From CAUZWH01 sp965224275 (lineage in GTDB: Bacteria > Pseudomonadota > Alphaproteobacteria > SHVV01), in contig CBDCYR010000002.1 of the NCBI GenBank assembly GCA_965224275.1, positions 186,001 to 250,000 on the forward strand: a stretch of DNA of 64,000 nt. Reading direction: 5' to 3'. Shown here in pieces: positions 8,663 to 18,079 of the stretch (its first letter is position 1; every line of letters begins with the position of its first letter). The translations under genes were made by a program, and so were the position numbers. The notes under the pieces were generated by a model. It saw only the letters and a program-made list of their open reading frames with translations, ran no database searches and was not told the DNA's origin.

Positions 8663-9514
8663 CTATCTCGGGCGATCGCCCTTGATTTGCGTGCGATGCA
8701 TGATACGGCGTGCGCCAGCGTCAAATGCGTCGCGCCGATGCATGAGCGAGCGGTTGTCCCATAGCATCAGATCGCCGGCTTGCCAGACATGTTCGGTCGT
8801 GAATTGGGGCTGGGTACAGTGCGTCCAAAGTCTGTCGAGTAGCGCCTCACTTTCAGGCACCGAGAGCCCCTCGACATAGGCCCAGCTGCGGCGCCCAAGG
8901 TAGAGCGCTTTGGCGGCGGTCCCCGGATGAGTACGGACAATCGGGTGCTTGGTGCCGGGTTCGGCCGTCACATCGGTCGGCGGGCGCGCACCCTTTCGCA
9001 GTCCTCCGACGCTGGTCAGACTGGCGGAATGATTGACCCGGTGCCCGTCAATTGCATTGCTAAGGTCGTCCGGTAGGTTTGCATATGCCGCCGTCATATC
9101 GAGAAACCAGGTGTTGCCGCCTTGCGGTGGCACCTCCAACGCATAGAGCGCGCTTGCCATGGGCGGCGTCTCAATGAAGCTCATGTCGGTGTGCCACTCG
9201 GCCTCGCCGGCACCAAGGCTGCCGATCGGGCGTCCGCCCTCGACCACGTTCGAGATCACCCATACCTCGGGTGACGGACCAGTGCCGGTTTCCAGAATTT
9301 CCGAGGCCGGATTGGGCTCGAGTTTGCCAAAGCGGCGGCTGAAGCCCAGCAAAGCCAGATCGTCAAGTTGTTGCCCGCGAAACAAAAGCAGGCTGTGGTC
9401 GAGCCACGCGCGATGGATTTCCTGAAAGGTCGACGCCGTGATAGACGCCGAGAGATCGACGTTGCTTATCTCGGCGCCGGCGGCGCCGTCCAGGGGCTGG
9501 ATGTCGAGCGTCAT
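8663..9514 (-). CDS. TauD/TfdA-family 2-oxoglutarate dioxygenase
   Basis: This 283-residue iron(II)/2-oxoglutarate dioxygenase would hydroxylate a small organic acid, sulfonate or phenoxy compound and so release part of it. The HxD iron ligands are H108 and D110 (AEWHTDMSF). The distal His is H259 (LMHRRDAF), and the 2-oxoglutarate-binding Arg lies in GARRIMHRTQ. The length is standard. It lies 19 bases downstream of a small Rossmann protein and directly upstream of the broken hydroxylase, probably in one transcript. It probably acts in the cytoplasm. The substrate cannot be predicted. Confidence 0.93.
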   Translation of the reverse strand: MTLDIQPLDGAAGAEISNVDLSASITASTFQEIHRAWLDHSLLLFRGQQLDDLALLGFSRRFGKLEPNPASEILETGTGPSPEVWVISNVVEGGRPIGSLGAGEAEWHTDMSFIETPPMASALYALEVPPQGGNTWFLDMTAAYANLPDDLSNAIDGHRVNHSASLTSVGGLRKGARPPTDVTAEPGTKHPIVRTHPGTAAKALYLGRRSWAYVEGLSVPESEALLDRLWTHCTQPQFTTEHVWQAGDLMLWDNRSLMHRRDAFDAGARRIMHRTQIKGDRPR

Positions 9515-9533
9515 GGCACGGTCGCCGGAGCCG

Positions 9534-9911
9534 TCAGTAACCTTCGTCGGCGTGTTTCATAACGACCAAGGTGCCCGCCGAGAGCGACCACAGCAGCCGG
9601 GCGATCTTCTCGTGCATGATTACGGTGCGTTTATTGCCGGTGTCTTGCATGTGGCGACGCAACGACTCGCGAACCTGCGCAACGCCGGTCACTTCAATGA
9701 CAATGTCGACGTCGCCGCCGGCCAACAGGTCGAGGAAGTTGTTGGTCGTACGAATGCCGTTTTTTTCGGCCAACTTGATGCCGGTCGAGTTGTCGTCGAG
9801 ATCGGCGACGCCGACGATATTAAGAAAATCCGCCTTGAGCAGCAGTTCGAGAAGGGACGTGCCGGTCTGCCCGCCGCCAACGATTGCAATGCTGAGGGTA
9901 TCTGTCGCCAT
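9534..9911 (-). CDS. Stand-alone NAD(P)-binding Rossmann domain protein
   Basis: This 125-residue protein consists of little more than an N-terminal dinucleotide-binding domain: IAIVGGGQTGTSLLELL supplies the glycine-rich loop and VGVADLDDNSTGIKLAEK follows as the second beta strand. This resembles the NAD-binding half of the homoserine or aspartate dehydrogenase and Gfo/Idh/MocA families. The catalytic C-terminal domain those enzymes need is absent. The C-terminus ends LSAGTLVVMKHADEGY with no sign of frameshift. It lies just upstream of the TauD gene in the same direction. It may be a redox or nucleotide sensor, or a subunit, but this is a guess. Confidence 0.7.
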   Translation of the reverse strand: MATDTLSIAIVGGGQTGTSLLELLLKADFLNIVGVADLDDNSTGIKLAEKNGIRTTNNFLDLLAGGDVDIVIEVTGVAQVRESLRRHMQDTGNKRTVIMHEKIARLLWSLSAGTLVVMKHADEGY

Positions 9912-10016
9912 AGCTCGTCACCTCCCAATGAATACTGTCGCAAACCTCTCCGCCGTCAGCATATGGCGGGTTGCATGACCCTTGAAGTCCAAAAGCTCCG
10001 CGGTTTCGGGTGTCGA

Positions 10017-11498
10017 CTACAAGTTGCGTCCCGCACACAACCGGTAGGTATCGTGCCACGGATTTAGGCGCTCGAAAGCGGCGCTCGCCGCTAACACGTC
10101 GCTATCAGCAAGGCGGCGGCCGATGATCTGCATACCGACCGGCAGGCCGTCAATCAGACCGGCCGGGATCGACGCAGCCGGATGGCCGCTGAAGTTGATG
10201 AAGTAGGTCATGCACCAGCCGATTAGCGGGTCGATCGCTTCGCCGTTGATCTCGGTTGGGCCTTTGGTGTTGCCATCGTCCGCGTTTTCCACCGGCATGC
10301 ACGCGAGGGTTGGTGTAATCAGCAGATCGTAGTTGTTTAACACGCCCTGGATGGCATCGTTGACTTCGGTGCGGATTTCCTGGTCGCGGAAGAAATCAAC
10401 CGCCGTCATCTTGTAGCCAACCTCCACCCACTCCCGATACTCGGGTGGAAGATCGTCGGGGTGATCCTTCCGTAGATCGATGCCTTCAGCCTTGAATCCT
10501 TCCAGCCCCATGACATTAAGCGGTGCAACTAGGCGGCACCACAAATCGCTCAACTCCGCCTGCGACCGATTGATGCCAACTTTAACCTGCTCCACGGTAA
10601 CGCCGGCATGTTCAAAAAGCTTCACAGCCGCGCCGACGGTTTCTGTGATTCGTGGGTCGACGGGATAGACGTCAAAGTCGGGGCTATAGGCAATCTTCCA
10701 GCCGCGGATCGAACGCTGCGTCGCACCGAGAAAGTCGACCTTGCTATCGACGCTGTAGGGATCGGCGGGATCGTGGCCAGCCAGCGCGGTCATCGCCAGC
10801 GCCGCGTCCTCGACCGTGCGGGTAATCGGGCCTTCGAACAGGAACGGCGCATTACCGGCGAACGCGTTAGGGCGAATGAGAAAAGGCGCGCGGCCCCAGG
10901 ATGGCTTGTAGCCATAGACGCCGCACCACGCTGCGGGGATACGAATCGACCCGCCGCCATCGGTTCCGTGAGCAATCGGCACCAGACCGTCGGCCACCGC
11001 GGCGGCGCTGCCACCGGACGAGCCACCGGGGTTTCTGGTCGCGTCGAACGGGTTGCAGGTCGGACCAAACAGGTAGTTGTCGCAGGTGCCTCGGAATCCC
11101 TCGATTGGGCTGTTGGTTTTGCCGACGAAAATCGCACCACCTCGCTCGAGGCGATCAACAAACGCACAGGAAAAATCGGCGACGTAGTCCTTGAGCGCGC
11201 GGATGCCGCCAAACGTATTCCGCCAGCCCGGCTTAAAACCGAATAGATCCTTAATCGCCGACGGTACGCCGTGCAGCGGGCCCAGCGGGTCCCCCGACAT
11301 CAGCGCCCGTTCCGCACCTTTGGCGCGCACGCGTGCGTCGTCGTAACCGTCGATGACGAACGCGTTGAGACTTGGATTGCGGTCCTCGATACGCGCGATC
11401 GTGGCATCGATGACTTCGACGGGTGACAGGTCACGGCGCCGGACACGGGCAGCAAGCTCGGTGAGCGTCATATAAGCGAGTTCGTCTGCGAGGTTCAT
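10017..11498 (-). CDS. Amidase signature family protein
   Basis: This 493-residue amidase hydrolyses a carboxamide or similar bond. The Ser-cisSer-Lys triad is visible as K83 (SAIKDLFG), S160 (NPGGSSGGSAA) and S184 (TDGGGSIRIPAAW), with the 24-residue Ser spacing typical of the family. Its length is normal. There is no signal peptide, so it should be cytoplasmic. It is the second gene of a minus-strand series and lies 71 bases downstream of the CBS protein gene. Neighbouring amidohydrolases and dioxygenases suggest nitrogen-containing organic compounds as substrates, but this is inferred. Confidence 0.93.
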   Translation of the reverse strand: MNLADELAYMTLTELAARVRRRDLSPVEVIDATIARIEDRNPSLNAFVIDGYDDARVRAKGAERALMSGDPLGPLHGVPSAIKDLFGFKPGWRNTFGGIRALKDYVADFSCAFVDRLERGGAIFVGKTNSPIEGFRGTCDNYLFGPTCNPFDATRNPGGSSGGSAAAVADGLVPIAHGTDGGGSIRIPAAWCGVYGYKPSWGRAPFLIRPNAFAGNAPFLFEGPITRTVEDAALAMTALAGHDPADPYSVDSKVDFLGATQRSIRGWKIAYSPDFDVYPVDPRITETVGAAVKLFEHAGVTVEQVKVGINRSQAELSDLWCRLVAPLNVMGLEGFKAEGIDLRKDHPDDLPPEYREWVEVGYKMTAVDFFRDQEIRTEVNDAIQGVLNNYDLLITPTLACMPVENADDGNTKGPTEINGEAIDPLIGWCMTYFINFSGHPAASIPAGLIDGLPVGMQIIGRRLADSDVLAASAAFERLNPWHDTYRLCAGRNL

Positions 11499-11569
11499 GC
11501 GTTCGTGTCTCCCTGGCGGCAGCGCAACCGTCCTTGGCGTTTTTCGATAAGCACTCGAGTGTTCCGATC

Positions 11570-11965
11570 TCAGAGTGCCGTTGTCGTCAAATTAGCTCTC
11601 AGGTCGCGCATCGAGACGATGCCGACCACCTGACCATCATCAAGCACCAGGACATGACGCACGTGGTAGAACTGCATCATTTGCAAGGCCTGAAGCGGAG
11701 AATCTTGCGGCGCGACGGTAATCGGATCGGGGGTCATGATGTCACCGAGCTTGGTTGACAGCGGCTCCCGCCCCTCGGCAACGACCTTGTTTGTTATGTC
11801 ACGCTCGGTAACGATTCCTGCCAACCCCCCGGATTCATCGGTTAGCACGACGGACGAAATATCGTGCTCCCGCATCAAACGCGCGGCCTCGATTGCGTTG
11901 TTGGTTGTCTGCAGCGACCGAATCGTCTGGTCGTTGACGACATCTGGAATGATCGTTGATTCCAC
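11570..11965 (-). CDS. CBS-domain pair protein
   Basis: This 131-residue protein is made of two CBS domains. The first spans about residues 10-70 (TNNAIEAARLMREHDISSVV, then GIVTERDITNKVV) and the second about 72-128 (MTPDPITVAPQDS, then GIVSMRDLRANL). Such pairs bind adenine nucleotides such as AMP or ATP and act as regulatory modules. No catalytic domain is attached. It lies between the alpha/beta hydrolase and the amidase on the same strand. Its partner cannot be named from the sequence. Confidence 0.9.
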   Translation of the reverse strand: MESTIIPDVVNDQTIRSLQTTNNAIEAARLMREHDISSVVLTDESGGLAGIVTERDITNKVVAEGREPLSTKLGDIMTPDPITVAPQDSPLQALQMMQFYHVRHVLVLDDGQVVGIVSMRDLRANLTTTAL

Positions 11966-12205
11966 CTTAGTCCCCCAAACCAGTCGCCCGTGATCTCGCG
12001 TTCAACAAACGCTGCTCGGTATCCTCGTGCGCAGATAATCGCGTCAAGCGCCCCGGAACGCCTTGTTGGCAAGCCGGGCGCCCTCAGCCATTGTTGAGAG
12101 CTTAGAGACGGCGCGACTGTAGTTGAACCGCGAATGATCTGCCACCGTGCGCCGGGAGGGTCCGCCCGAGTCGGTTGGCGCGGTCGGCGCGGAGAACTGC
12201 CTGCT

Positions 12206-13021
12206 CTAGCCGAACAGCGAGCGCACGACGCTGAGAAATTTCTCGGGTTGATCGAGCGAGGGCGTGTGGCCGCAATTGGCGAGCCGAATGAGATCGGCCT
12301 GTGGAATTGCGTTGGCCAGCGGAACCGCAGCTTGCGTGAAGGGAACCGGACGATCCTGGGCCCCATAGAGCAGCACGACCTGCTGCGTGATCCGCGCCAG
12401 TTCACTTTTGGTGAGCGTCGCCTGGTTCATATATCGCTGGGCGTCGCCTTTAAACATGCGCGTGAAATAGTCGCGATAGCCGGGAGTGTTGATCAGCTTG
12501 AAACGGTCGGCAACAAACTGCTCCGTGGCTTGGGGCGGCGACGTCGAAACAATCTTGTAAAGCTCGCGTAGCCCCTGTTCGCTATCCGGCATCGTCCACG
12601 CGAACGTGATCGCATCGTTCTTTTTGAAGCGCGCGCCCATGGCGCCGGTCGCGAGCACTTTGTCGATGCGGTTGTTGTTGGCGGCCAGCCGAAGCACGAG
12701 GTAGCCGGAGAGCGAGTGCCCGATCACGCCAACGGGTCCCCGGGGCGCCAGTCGATCCAGCGCCATCCGCGCCTGGCGCGACCACATGTCGAGATCGTAA
12801 TAGGGCTCGTGCGCTTTTACGCCCGAGCGGCCGAAGCCGATCAAGTCGGCGGCCAAGATGTGATAGCGCCGCGCCAGTGGGCCCAACACGCGGCTCCACA
12901 TCGCCGCCGTGCCAGCCCCGGGTCCGGTGCCGTGTAGCATTAGAATCGGCCGCCCGCTGCCGCCTTCGTAGCAGTGGACGGTGGTCCCTTCGAATTTGAC
13001 GTCGTATTCGCGAATGGGCAT
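12206..13021 (-). CDS. Alpha/beta hydrolase, meta-cleavage-product hydrolase-like
   Basis: This 271-residue alpha/beta hydrolase has the full triad: S103 in GHSLSG, D223 in YGAQDRPVPF and H252 in NCGHTPSLDQP. The oxyanion region reads LMLHGTGPGAGTAAMWSRV. Both the overall pattern and that motif resemble hydrolases of ring-cleavage products (DmpD/HsaD type), although other esterases share it. It heads the minus-strand catabolic series, divergent from the amidohydrolase gene at 13164, so the 142 bases between probably hold both promoters. There is no signal peptide. The pathway role is inferred. Confidence 0.88.
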   Translation of the reverse strand: MPIREYDVKFEGTTVHCYEGGSGRPILMLHGTGPGAGTAAMWSRVLGPLARRYHILAADLIGFGRSGVKAHEPYYDLDMWSRQARMALDRLAPRGPVGVIGHSLSGYLVLRLAANNNRIDKVLATGAMGARFKKNDAITFAWTMPDSEQGLRELYKIVSTSPPQATEQFVADRFKLINTPGYRDYFTRMFKGDAQRYMNQATLTKSELARITQQVVLLYGAQDRPVPFTQAAVPLANAIPQADLIRLANCGHTPSLDQPEKFLSVVRSLFG

Positions 13022-13163
13022 GGCTGCTCGCTCTACCTGTCGGTGTCACGACCGACGATAGATCACCAAGCCTGTCGGGCAACAAGTTTGATACAGCTTC
13101 GCCCACCGCCGTACCATTGGCACGTGATAAGATCACAGAACACGGAACCAGGAAGGAGCGGTC

Positions 13164-14507
13164 ATGGCATCCGCAACTGACACACGTTACGACCTCGTTT
13201 TGCGCGGTGGCCGCGTTATCGACCCGGCACGCAAGCTTGATGATATTCGCGACGTGGCGATCCGCGACGGCAAGATCGCGGCCGTGAAGGCCGACATCGC
13301 ACCGACGCGAGCGCGCGAAACCGTCGACGTCTCGGGCAAGCTGGTATTCCCGGGCCTGATCGACCCGCACGCGCATGTTTATGAATATGTCACGGGGCCA
13401 TTCGGCATTAATGCCGAGGTCGCGGGCGTACGCTCCGGGGTGACGACACTGATTGATCAGGGAACAGCGAATGCATTCACCTTTGCCGGTTTTCGAAAAT
13501 ATGTGGTCGAGCAAGCGAGCGCGCGGGTCTACGCGTTCCTATCGATCTACTCGGCCGGTGCGCTCTACGGCTACCTCAACACCCGGGTGGTCGCGCCCGA
13601 TATGGTCGACCTCGACGTTGTCATCGAAACCATTCGCGCCAACCGCGACGTGATCAAGGGCGTCAAAGTTCAGGTCGAAGCCGGCACCTACTCACATTGG
13701 GGCCTGGAGACTTTCGAGCTCGCCCGCACGGCTGCGCGCAAGACCAAGGTGCCGATCTACGCCCATCTCGGCCATATCTTTCCGCTCAAGAAGGGTGAGA
13801 AGGTCGATCCTGCCGCCATCATCAGGGCCGCGCTGCCACGGCTGGCGGCGGGTGACATCATCGCCCATCCCTTCACCCAAGATCCTGGTTGCTTCCTTTC
13901 CGAGGACGGTATCGTTTATCCGGAGATCCGCGATGCCATTAAACGCGGTGTAAAGATCGACGTTGGCCGCGGCACCAACTTCAATTTCGAGACCGCGCGC
14001 AAAGTGCTGGGCCAGGGCATCCTGCCGGATACGCTAGGCATTGACCTGCACGGCTTCAATATCCGCCCGAGCTACCGCCTGAACACGCGCAAACGTCACG
14101 TCAAAGCCGGCCTCGCCAAAGCCCGTCCCACGGGTGCCCGCAAGACCGCCGCGTCGGAACCCGACAACGACATCGGGCATTCACTGGCCCACGCCATGAC
14201 ATCGATGCTGGCGCTCGGCGTGCCGTTCGACCATCTGGCACGGATGGTGACGGTCAACCCGGCATGGATGATCGGCATGGACAAGGAACTGGGTGCGCTG
14301 CGGGTCGGTCGCGCAGCCGATGTATCGGTCTTCGATCTCGAAATCGGCCGTTGGACCCTACGCGATTTTGCCGGCAACGAGGTTGTCGCCGAGCAGCGCT
14401 TCGTGCCCGACTTTGTGCTTTGCGGCGGGGTCAGGCACGCGGCGGATATCCGCGTCCATACGCACTACGAGGAGCCGGTGTCGGCGCACCTGATCGCTGC
14501 CGAGTAA
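13164..14507 (+). CDS. Amidohydrolase/deacetylase-family metallohydrolase
   Basis: This 447-residue enzyme belongs to the cyclic amidohydrolase superfamily, close to dihydroorotase-like deacetylases. It begins with the small beta domain (YDLVLRGGRVIDPARKLDD) and then FPGLIDPHAHVYEY supplies the HxH metal ligands. KGVKVQVEAGTYS carries the lysine likely to be carboxylated, followed by PIYAHLGH and DIIAHPFTQDPG with further His ligands. AGGAAGGAG precedes the ATG. It is transcribed away from the alpha/beta hydrolase gene. The substrate is unknown; a ring amide or N-acyl compound is likely. Confidence 0.92.
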   Translation: MASATDTRYDLVLRGGRVIDPARKLDDIRDVAIRDGKIAAVKADIAPTRARETVDVSGKLVFPGLIDPHAHVYEYVTGPFGINAEVAGVRSGVTTLIDQGTANAFTFAGFRKYVVEQASARVYAFLSIYSAGALYGYLNTRVVAPDMVDLDVVIETIRANRDVIKGVKVQVEAGTYSHWGLETFELARTAARKTKVPIYAHLGHIFPLKKGEKVDPAAIIRAALPRLAAGDIIAHPFTQDPGCFLSEDGIVYPEIRDAIKRGVKIDVGRGTNFNFETARKVLGQGILPDTLGIDLHGFNIRPSYRLNTRKRHVKAGLAKARPTGARKTAASEPDNDIGHSLAHAMTSMLALGVPFDHLARMVTVNPAWMIGMDKELGALRVGRAADVSVFDLEIGRWTLRDFAGNEVVAEQRFVPDFVLCGGVRHAADIRVHTHYEEPVSAHLIAAE

Positions 14508-14518
14508 TAGCGAACCGC

Positions 14519-17500
14519 CTAAGATGCGAGCGCCTCCCGCACGGCTTCGGCAAGTTCGCGGCGTTGGAACGGCTTGTTGAGGAGCACCCGGTCTGAGCCC
14601 ATAAAACCATTGCGCTTGGCTGCGGCGGCTGGATAGCCCGACATGAAGATGATTTTGACGTCAGGATCAGTCGTCCGCGCTTCTTCGGCAAAGTCCGGCC
14701 CGCTCATGCCGCCGGGCAGGACAACATCGGAAAGCACCAGCGACACATCTCGCTCGGTTTTGAGAACCGCGCGGGCGGATGCCGCCTCCGGGACCGCAAC
14801 GACCCGATAACCCAAACCCTCGAGCACTTGAGAAGCCAAGATGCGGACGTCTTCGTCGTCTTCGATGATGAGAATCGTCTCGCCCTGGCCCATGGGTATC
14901 GAACCACCCACCTCCAGGGCGGCGTCGGTAGCAATGCTCTCGGCGCGTGGGAGGTAGATTTTGACGGTCGTGCCCTGGCCCTCTTCGCTGTAGATGCTGA
15001 CGTGGCCACCCGATTGTTTGGTGAATCCATAAACCATCGACAGCCCCAAGCCGCTCCCCTCGCCAACCTCTTTGGTGGTGAAGAACGGATCGAACGCATG
15101 TGCCCGCACGTCCTCGGACATGCCCGTCCCGCTGTCGCTCACCGCGACAACGGCGAAGTCCCCGGCAACCGCTTCAGGGTTTTCGGCGACATAGGCAGCA
15201 TCAAGGGTCACATTCATGCACTCGATCGTCAGCTTGCCACCATCGGGCATGGCATCGCGGGCATTGATTACGAGGTTGAGCAAGGCGTTCTCGACTTGCC
15301 CGGGATCGGCCGATGCCAACCAGACTCCATCCGTCACGCGGGTTTCAATCTCAACCGTGGCGCCGAGTGTGCGGGCTAGCATGTCAGACATACCGCCCGT
15401 TAGCTCGGCCAAATCGATGGTCTGAGGACGCAGGGGTTGTTGGCGTGAATAGGCCAACAACCGTTGCGTCAACTCCGATCCACGAGTCGCTGCTCGTCGG
15501 ATCGCTTCGAGCTTGGGCTCACTGCCATCGGAACCGACACTGAGGAGTTCGGCGTTGCCCATAATAACGGCGAGCAAATTGTTGAAGTCGTGGGCGACGC
15601 CGCCCGTTAACTGACCAACCGCTTCCATCTTCTGGGCTTGACGAAGTTGCTCCTCTGCGTTGTGCCGCGCGGTCACATCGCCGTTTATCGTTCCGACACC
15701 AACTGTTCTGTTGGCGGCGTCGCGAACAGGAAACTTGGTGACATGTACCCAACGGACGCTGCCGTCGGCGAACGGAACTTCGAGCTCAGTCTCGTATGCA
15801 AAATCGTTCTCAAGCACTTTCGTATCCATCCCGACGACCCGCTCGGCGAGATCACTGGGAAATATGTCGTGCGACGTTTGACCGACTACCTCAGTGTTGG
15901 AGATTCCGTACCACTCCTTGAACATCGAGTTCGCTAGGAGGTATCGACCGTTGAGGTCCTTTAGGAATATTGCCGACGAAGAGTTTTCTATGATGCTCTT
16001 TAGTCGCTCCTCACTTTCCCGCAACGCGTCTTCAACTCGTTTGCGTTCTGTGATGTCGTGCGCTGCGACGAGGAGCCTCGGCTCGTCGCGAAAATCCATA
16101 TACTCACCGGCGACAATCACATCGATGTCACGACCGTCTTTAGCGTGGAATTTTGCAGGGTAATTGCGAACCGACCCCTCTTTTACGAGCCGCGCGACAA
16201 ATCGGTCCCGCACGTCCTTTTCCGACCAAATACCGAGTTCCTCGGCCGAACGTGCCATCGCCTCCTTGTGGCTATAGCCGGTGGTCTCGATCCACGCCTT
16301 GTTGACATCGAAATGGGCGCCATCTCGCGGTCGCGAAATCGCCAGAAGAGCCGGACTCGACTGGAATACGCGGGCGAATAATACCTCACGTTCCCGCAAC
16401 GCTTCTTCGGCGTATTTGCGTTTGGTGATGTCGCTCGTGATCCCAAGGCGCATGGGCCGGCCGTCGATTTCGATCTGTTCGGAAGAGTGGAGGCCGTGGA
16501 TGAGACGTCCGTCGCGGGCTCGAAACGTTACCTCATGGTTCTCCAGCAACCCCGTCGCCGAGTGTGCCGCAATGGCTTGGTCGCGATCGGCGGGATCCAG
16601 CCAGATTCCTAAATCCACCGCCTTTTTTCCGATCGCCTCGTCGGCGGTGTAGCCGAAGGTCTCGATCCATTTGTTGTTGACGTCGTGAAGCTTCCCATCG
16701 AGATCGGCGATCGCGATCGCCGCGGGGTTGGCAGCGAAGGACCGGTAGAAACGCTCGTTCGCTTCTCTCGTGGCGTCTTCAGCTTGTTTGCGCGCGGTGA
16801 TGTCGGTCCGCAGACCGACGAAACCGCCGTCGCTCGTGCGACTTTCACTGCACGACAACCAGCGGCCATCACGCAGGTGCTGCTCGTAGTGCTGGCCGGA
16901 CGCAAAGCTCGCGCGACGGTCGCGGACCCATTCGTCAACATCAGCGATAGGGGTGGCGTCCTGACCGCGTTCGGCGGCCGCACGCGCCACATCCTCCAGG
17001 CGCGCTCCGGGAACCAGGACATCGTCGATCCAGGGATAAAACTCACGATACCTCGCGTTGCACAGGACCAAGTGTTCGTCGGCGTCGTAGTATATGAACC
17101 CCTCGTCGATGCTCTCGATGGCATCGTTCAAACGCGCCTGGACCTCCCGCAAGGAATCATTGGCCGCCTGAAGATCGGCGGTGCGCGCGGCCACCATGTG
17201 TTCCAGGCGTTCATTACTCAGTTCGAGTGCCGCCTCACCTTCTTTGCGCTTGGTAATATCGGCGGTGACCACAAACGTGCCGCCGCTCGGTAGTTTGTAA
17301 TAATCGATGCGAACCCAACGACCGTCGACACGTTGGAATTCATTCGCCCTCGCACCATCGCCAAACAGCTTTACCCGCGCATCAACCCAGGCTTGTTTTC
17401 CTGAAGCCGGCCCGCCGTAGAGCCCCCGTTCGGCCTGAGCTTCAAACATTTGGCGGAACGAAATCCCCGGCTTGAGGATATCGATGATAAGCGTGAAGTA

Positions 17501-17620
17501 TTGGGCGTATTGTTGGTTGAATTGAACCAACCGGTCATCGGCATCGTAAATGGCCGCGCCATCTTCGATGCTCTCAATGACATCGGCCAACAATTGGCCT
17601 GAATCGTCAAAACCATCCAT
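14519..17620 (-). CDS. Cytoplasmic hybrid histidine kinase with five PAS domains and a receiver
   Basis: This 1033-residue sensor kinase has no membrane segment. Five PAS domains lie at about residues 8-125, 160-278, 288-402, 412-527 and 537-655. The dimerisation domain carries the phospho-accepting H677 in GGVAHDFNNLL. The HATPase_c domain (about 770-892) shows NLVINARDAM, DSGTGM and GSGLGLSMVYG. A C-terminal receiver (915-1030) carries the phospho-acceptor D965 in LVLSDVVLPGG. All key residues are intact. Its stop is 12 bases from that of the convergent amidohydrolase. The stacked PAS domains suggest it integrates several small-molecule, redox or light inputs. Confidence 0.95.
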   Translation of the reverse strand: MDGFDDSGQLLADVIESIEDGAAIYDADDRLVQFNQQYAQYFTLIIDILKPGISFRQMFEAQAERGLYGGPASGKQAWVDARVKLFGDGARANEFQRVDGRWVRIDYYKLPSGGTFVVTADITKRKEGEAALELSNERLEHMVAARTADLQAANDSLREVQARLNDAIESIDEGFIYYDADEHLVLCNARYREFYPWIDDVLVPGARLEDVARAAAERGQDATPIADVDEWVRDRRASFASGQHYEQHLRDGRWLSCSESRTSDGGFVGLRTDITARKQAEDATREANERFYRSFAANPAAIAIADLDGKLHDVNNKWIETFGYTADEAIGKKAVDLGIWLDPADRDQAIAAHSATGLLENHEVTFRARDGRLIHGLHSSEQIEIDGRPMRLGITSDITKRKYAEEALREREVLFARVFQSSPALLAISRPRDGAHFDVNKAWIETTGYSHKEAMARSAEELGIWSEKDVRDRFVARLVKEGSVRNYPAKFHAKDGRDIDVIVAGEYMDFRDEPRLLVAAHDITERKRVEDALRESEERLKSIIENSSSAIFLKDLNGRYLLANSMFKEWYGISNTEVVGQTSHDIFPSDLAERVVGMDTKVLENDFAYETELEVPFADGSVRWVHVTKFPVRDAANRTVGVGTINGDVTARHNAEEQLRQAQKMEAVGQLTGGVAHDFNNLLAVIMGNAELLSVGSDGSEPKLEAIRRAATRGSELTQRLLAYSRQQPLRPQTIDLAELTGGMSDMLARTLGATVEIETRVTDGVWLASADPGQVENALLNLVINARDAMPDGGKLTIECMNVTLDAAYVAENPEAVAGDFAVVAVSDSGTGMSEDVRAHAFDPFFTTKEVGEGSGLGLSMVYGFTKQSGGHVSIYSEEGQGTTVKIYLPRAESIATDAALEVGGSIPMGQGETILIIEDDEDVRILASQVLEGLGYRVVAVPEAASARAVLKTERDVSLVLSDVVLPGGMSGPDFAEEARTTDPDVKIIFMSGYPAAAAKRNGFMGSDRVLLNKPFQRRELAEAVREALAS

Positions 17621-18079
17621 CTGACACGCCCCGTTAGAAGTGCCGCTACGCCGGTCGTCACAATGCAGTTTGGCTCGTCGGAGCGGATTCTTTACCCAGT
17701 TGCCCGCGGCTACCGGCCAACTTCGCCAACGACACCGCGCAGCATAGGTTTGAAACGACGATTTGAAAACCAGGATATTTACGGAGGGCTCCGCCCAATG
17801 AAGGGGGTAATCCCTATGTTGATTCGCACCAAGTTTGGTTCAACTTCGTTGGCCGATTATTCATCATGACATTCAGCAGCCCAGTTAACCTAGCGCCAGA
17901 TTTTGGCACCAAGTGGCGCGCGATCGGCCCGGCGCTTGGCACCTTGGCGATGTATCGGCTGCGCCGCCACCCCGATAGCACGAAGCTCGCCGAGGGGGCC
18001 GGCGCTAATTCCTGCGAACGGAATGATCGCGATCGTTACCGACCGCCGCAAGAACTCACTAGCATAGCCACGTCTTAGC
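17621..18079. other. Intergenic region, no gene recognised
   Basis: About 460 bases upstream of the hybrid kinase gene and downstream of the dioxygenase at 18080. Short reading frames here have no family resemblance or convincing ribosome-binding site. It presumably contains the promoter of the minus-strand kinase gene. Confidence 0.4.
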
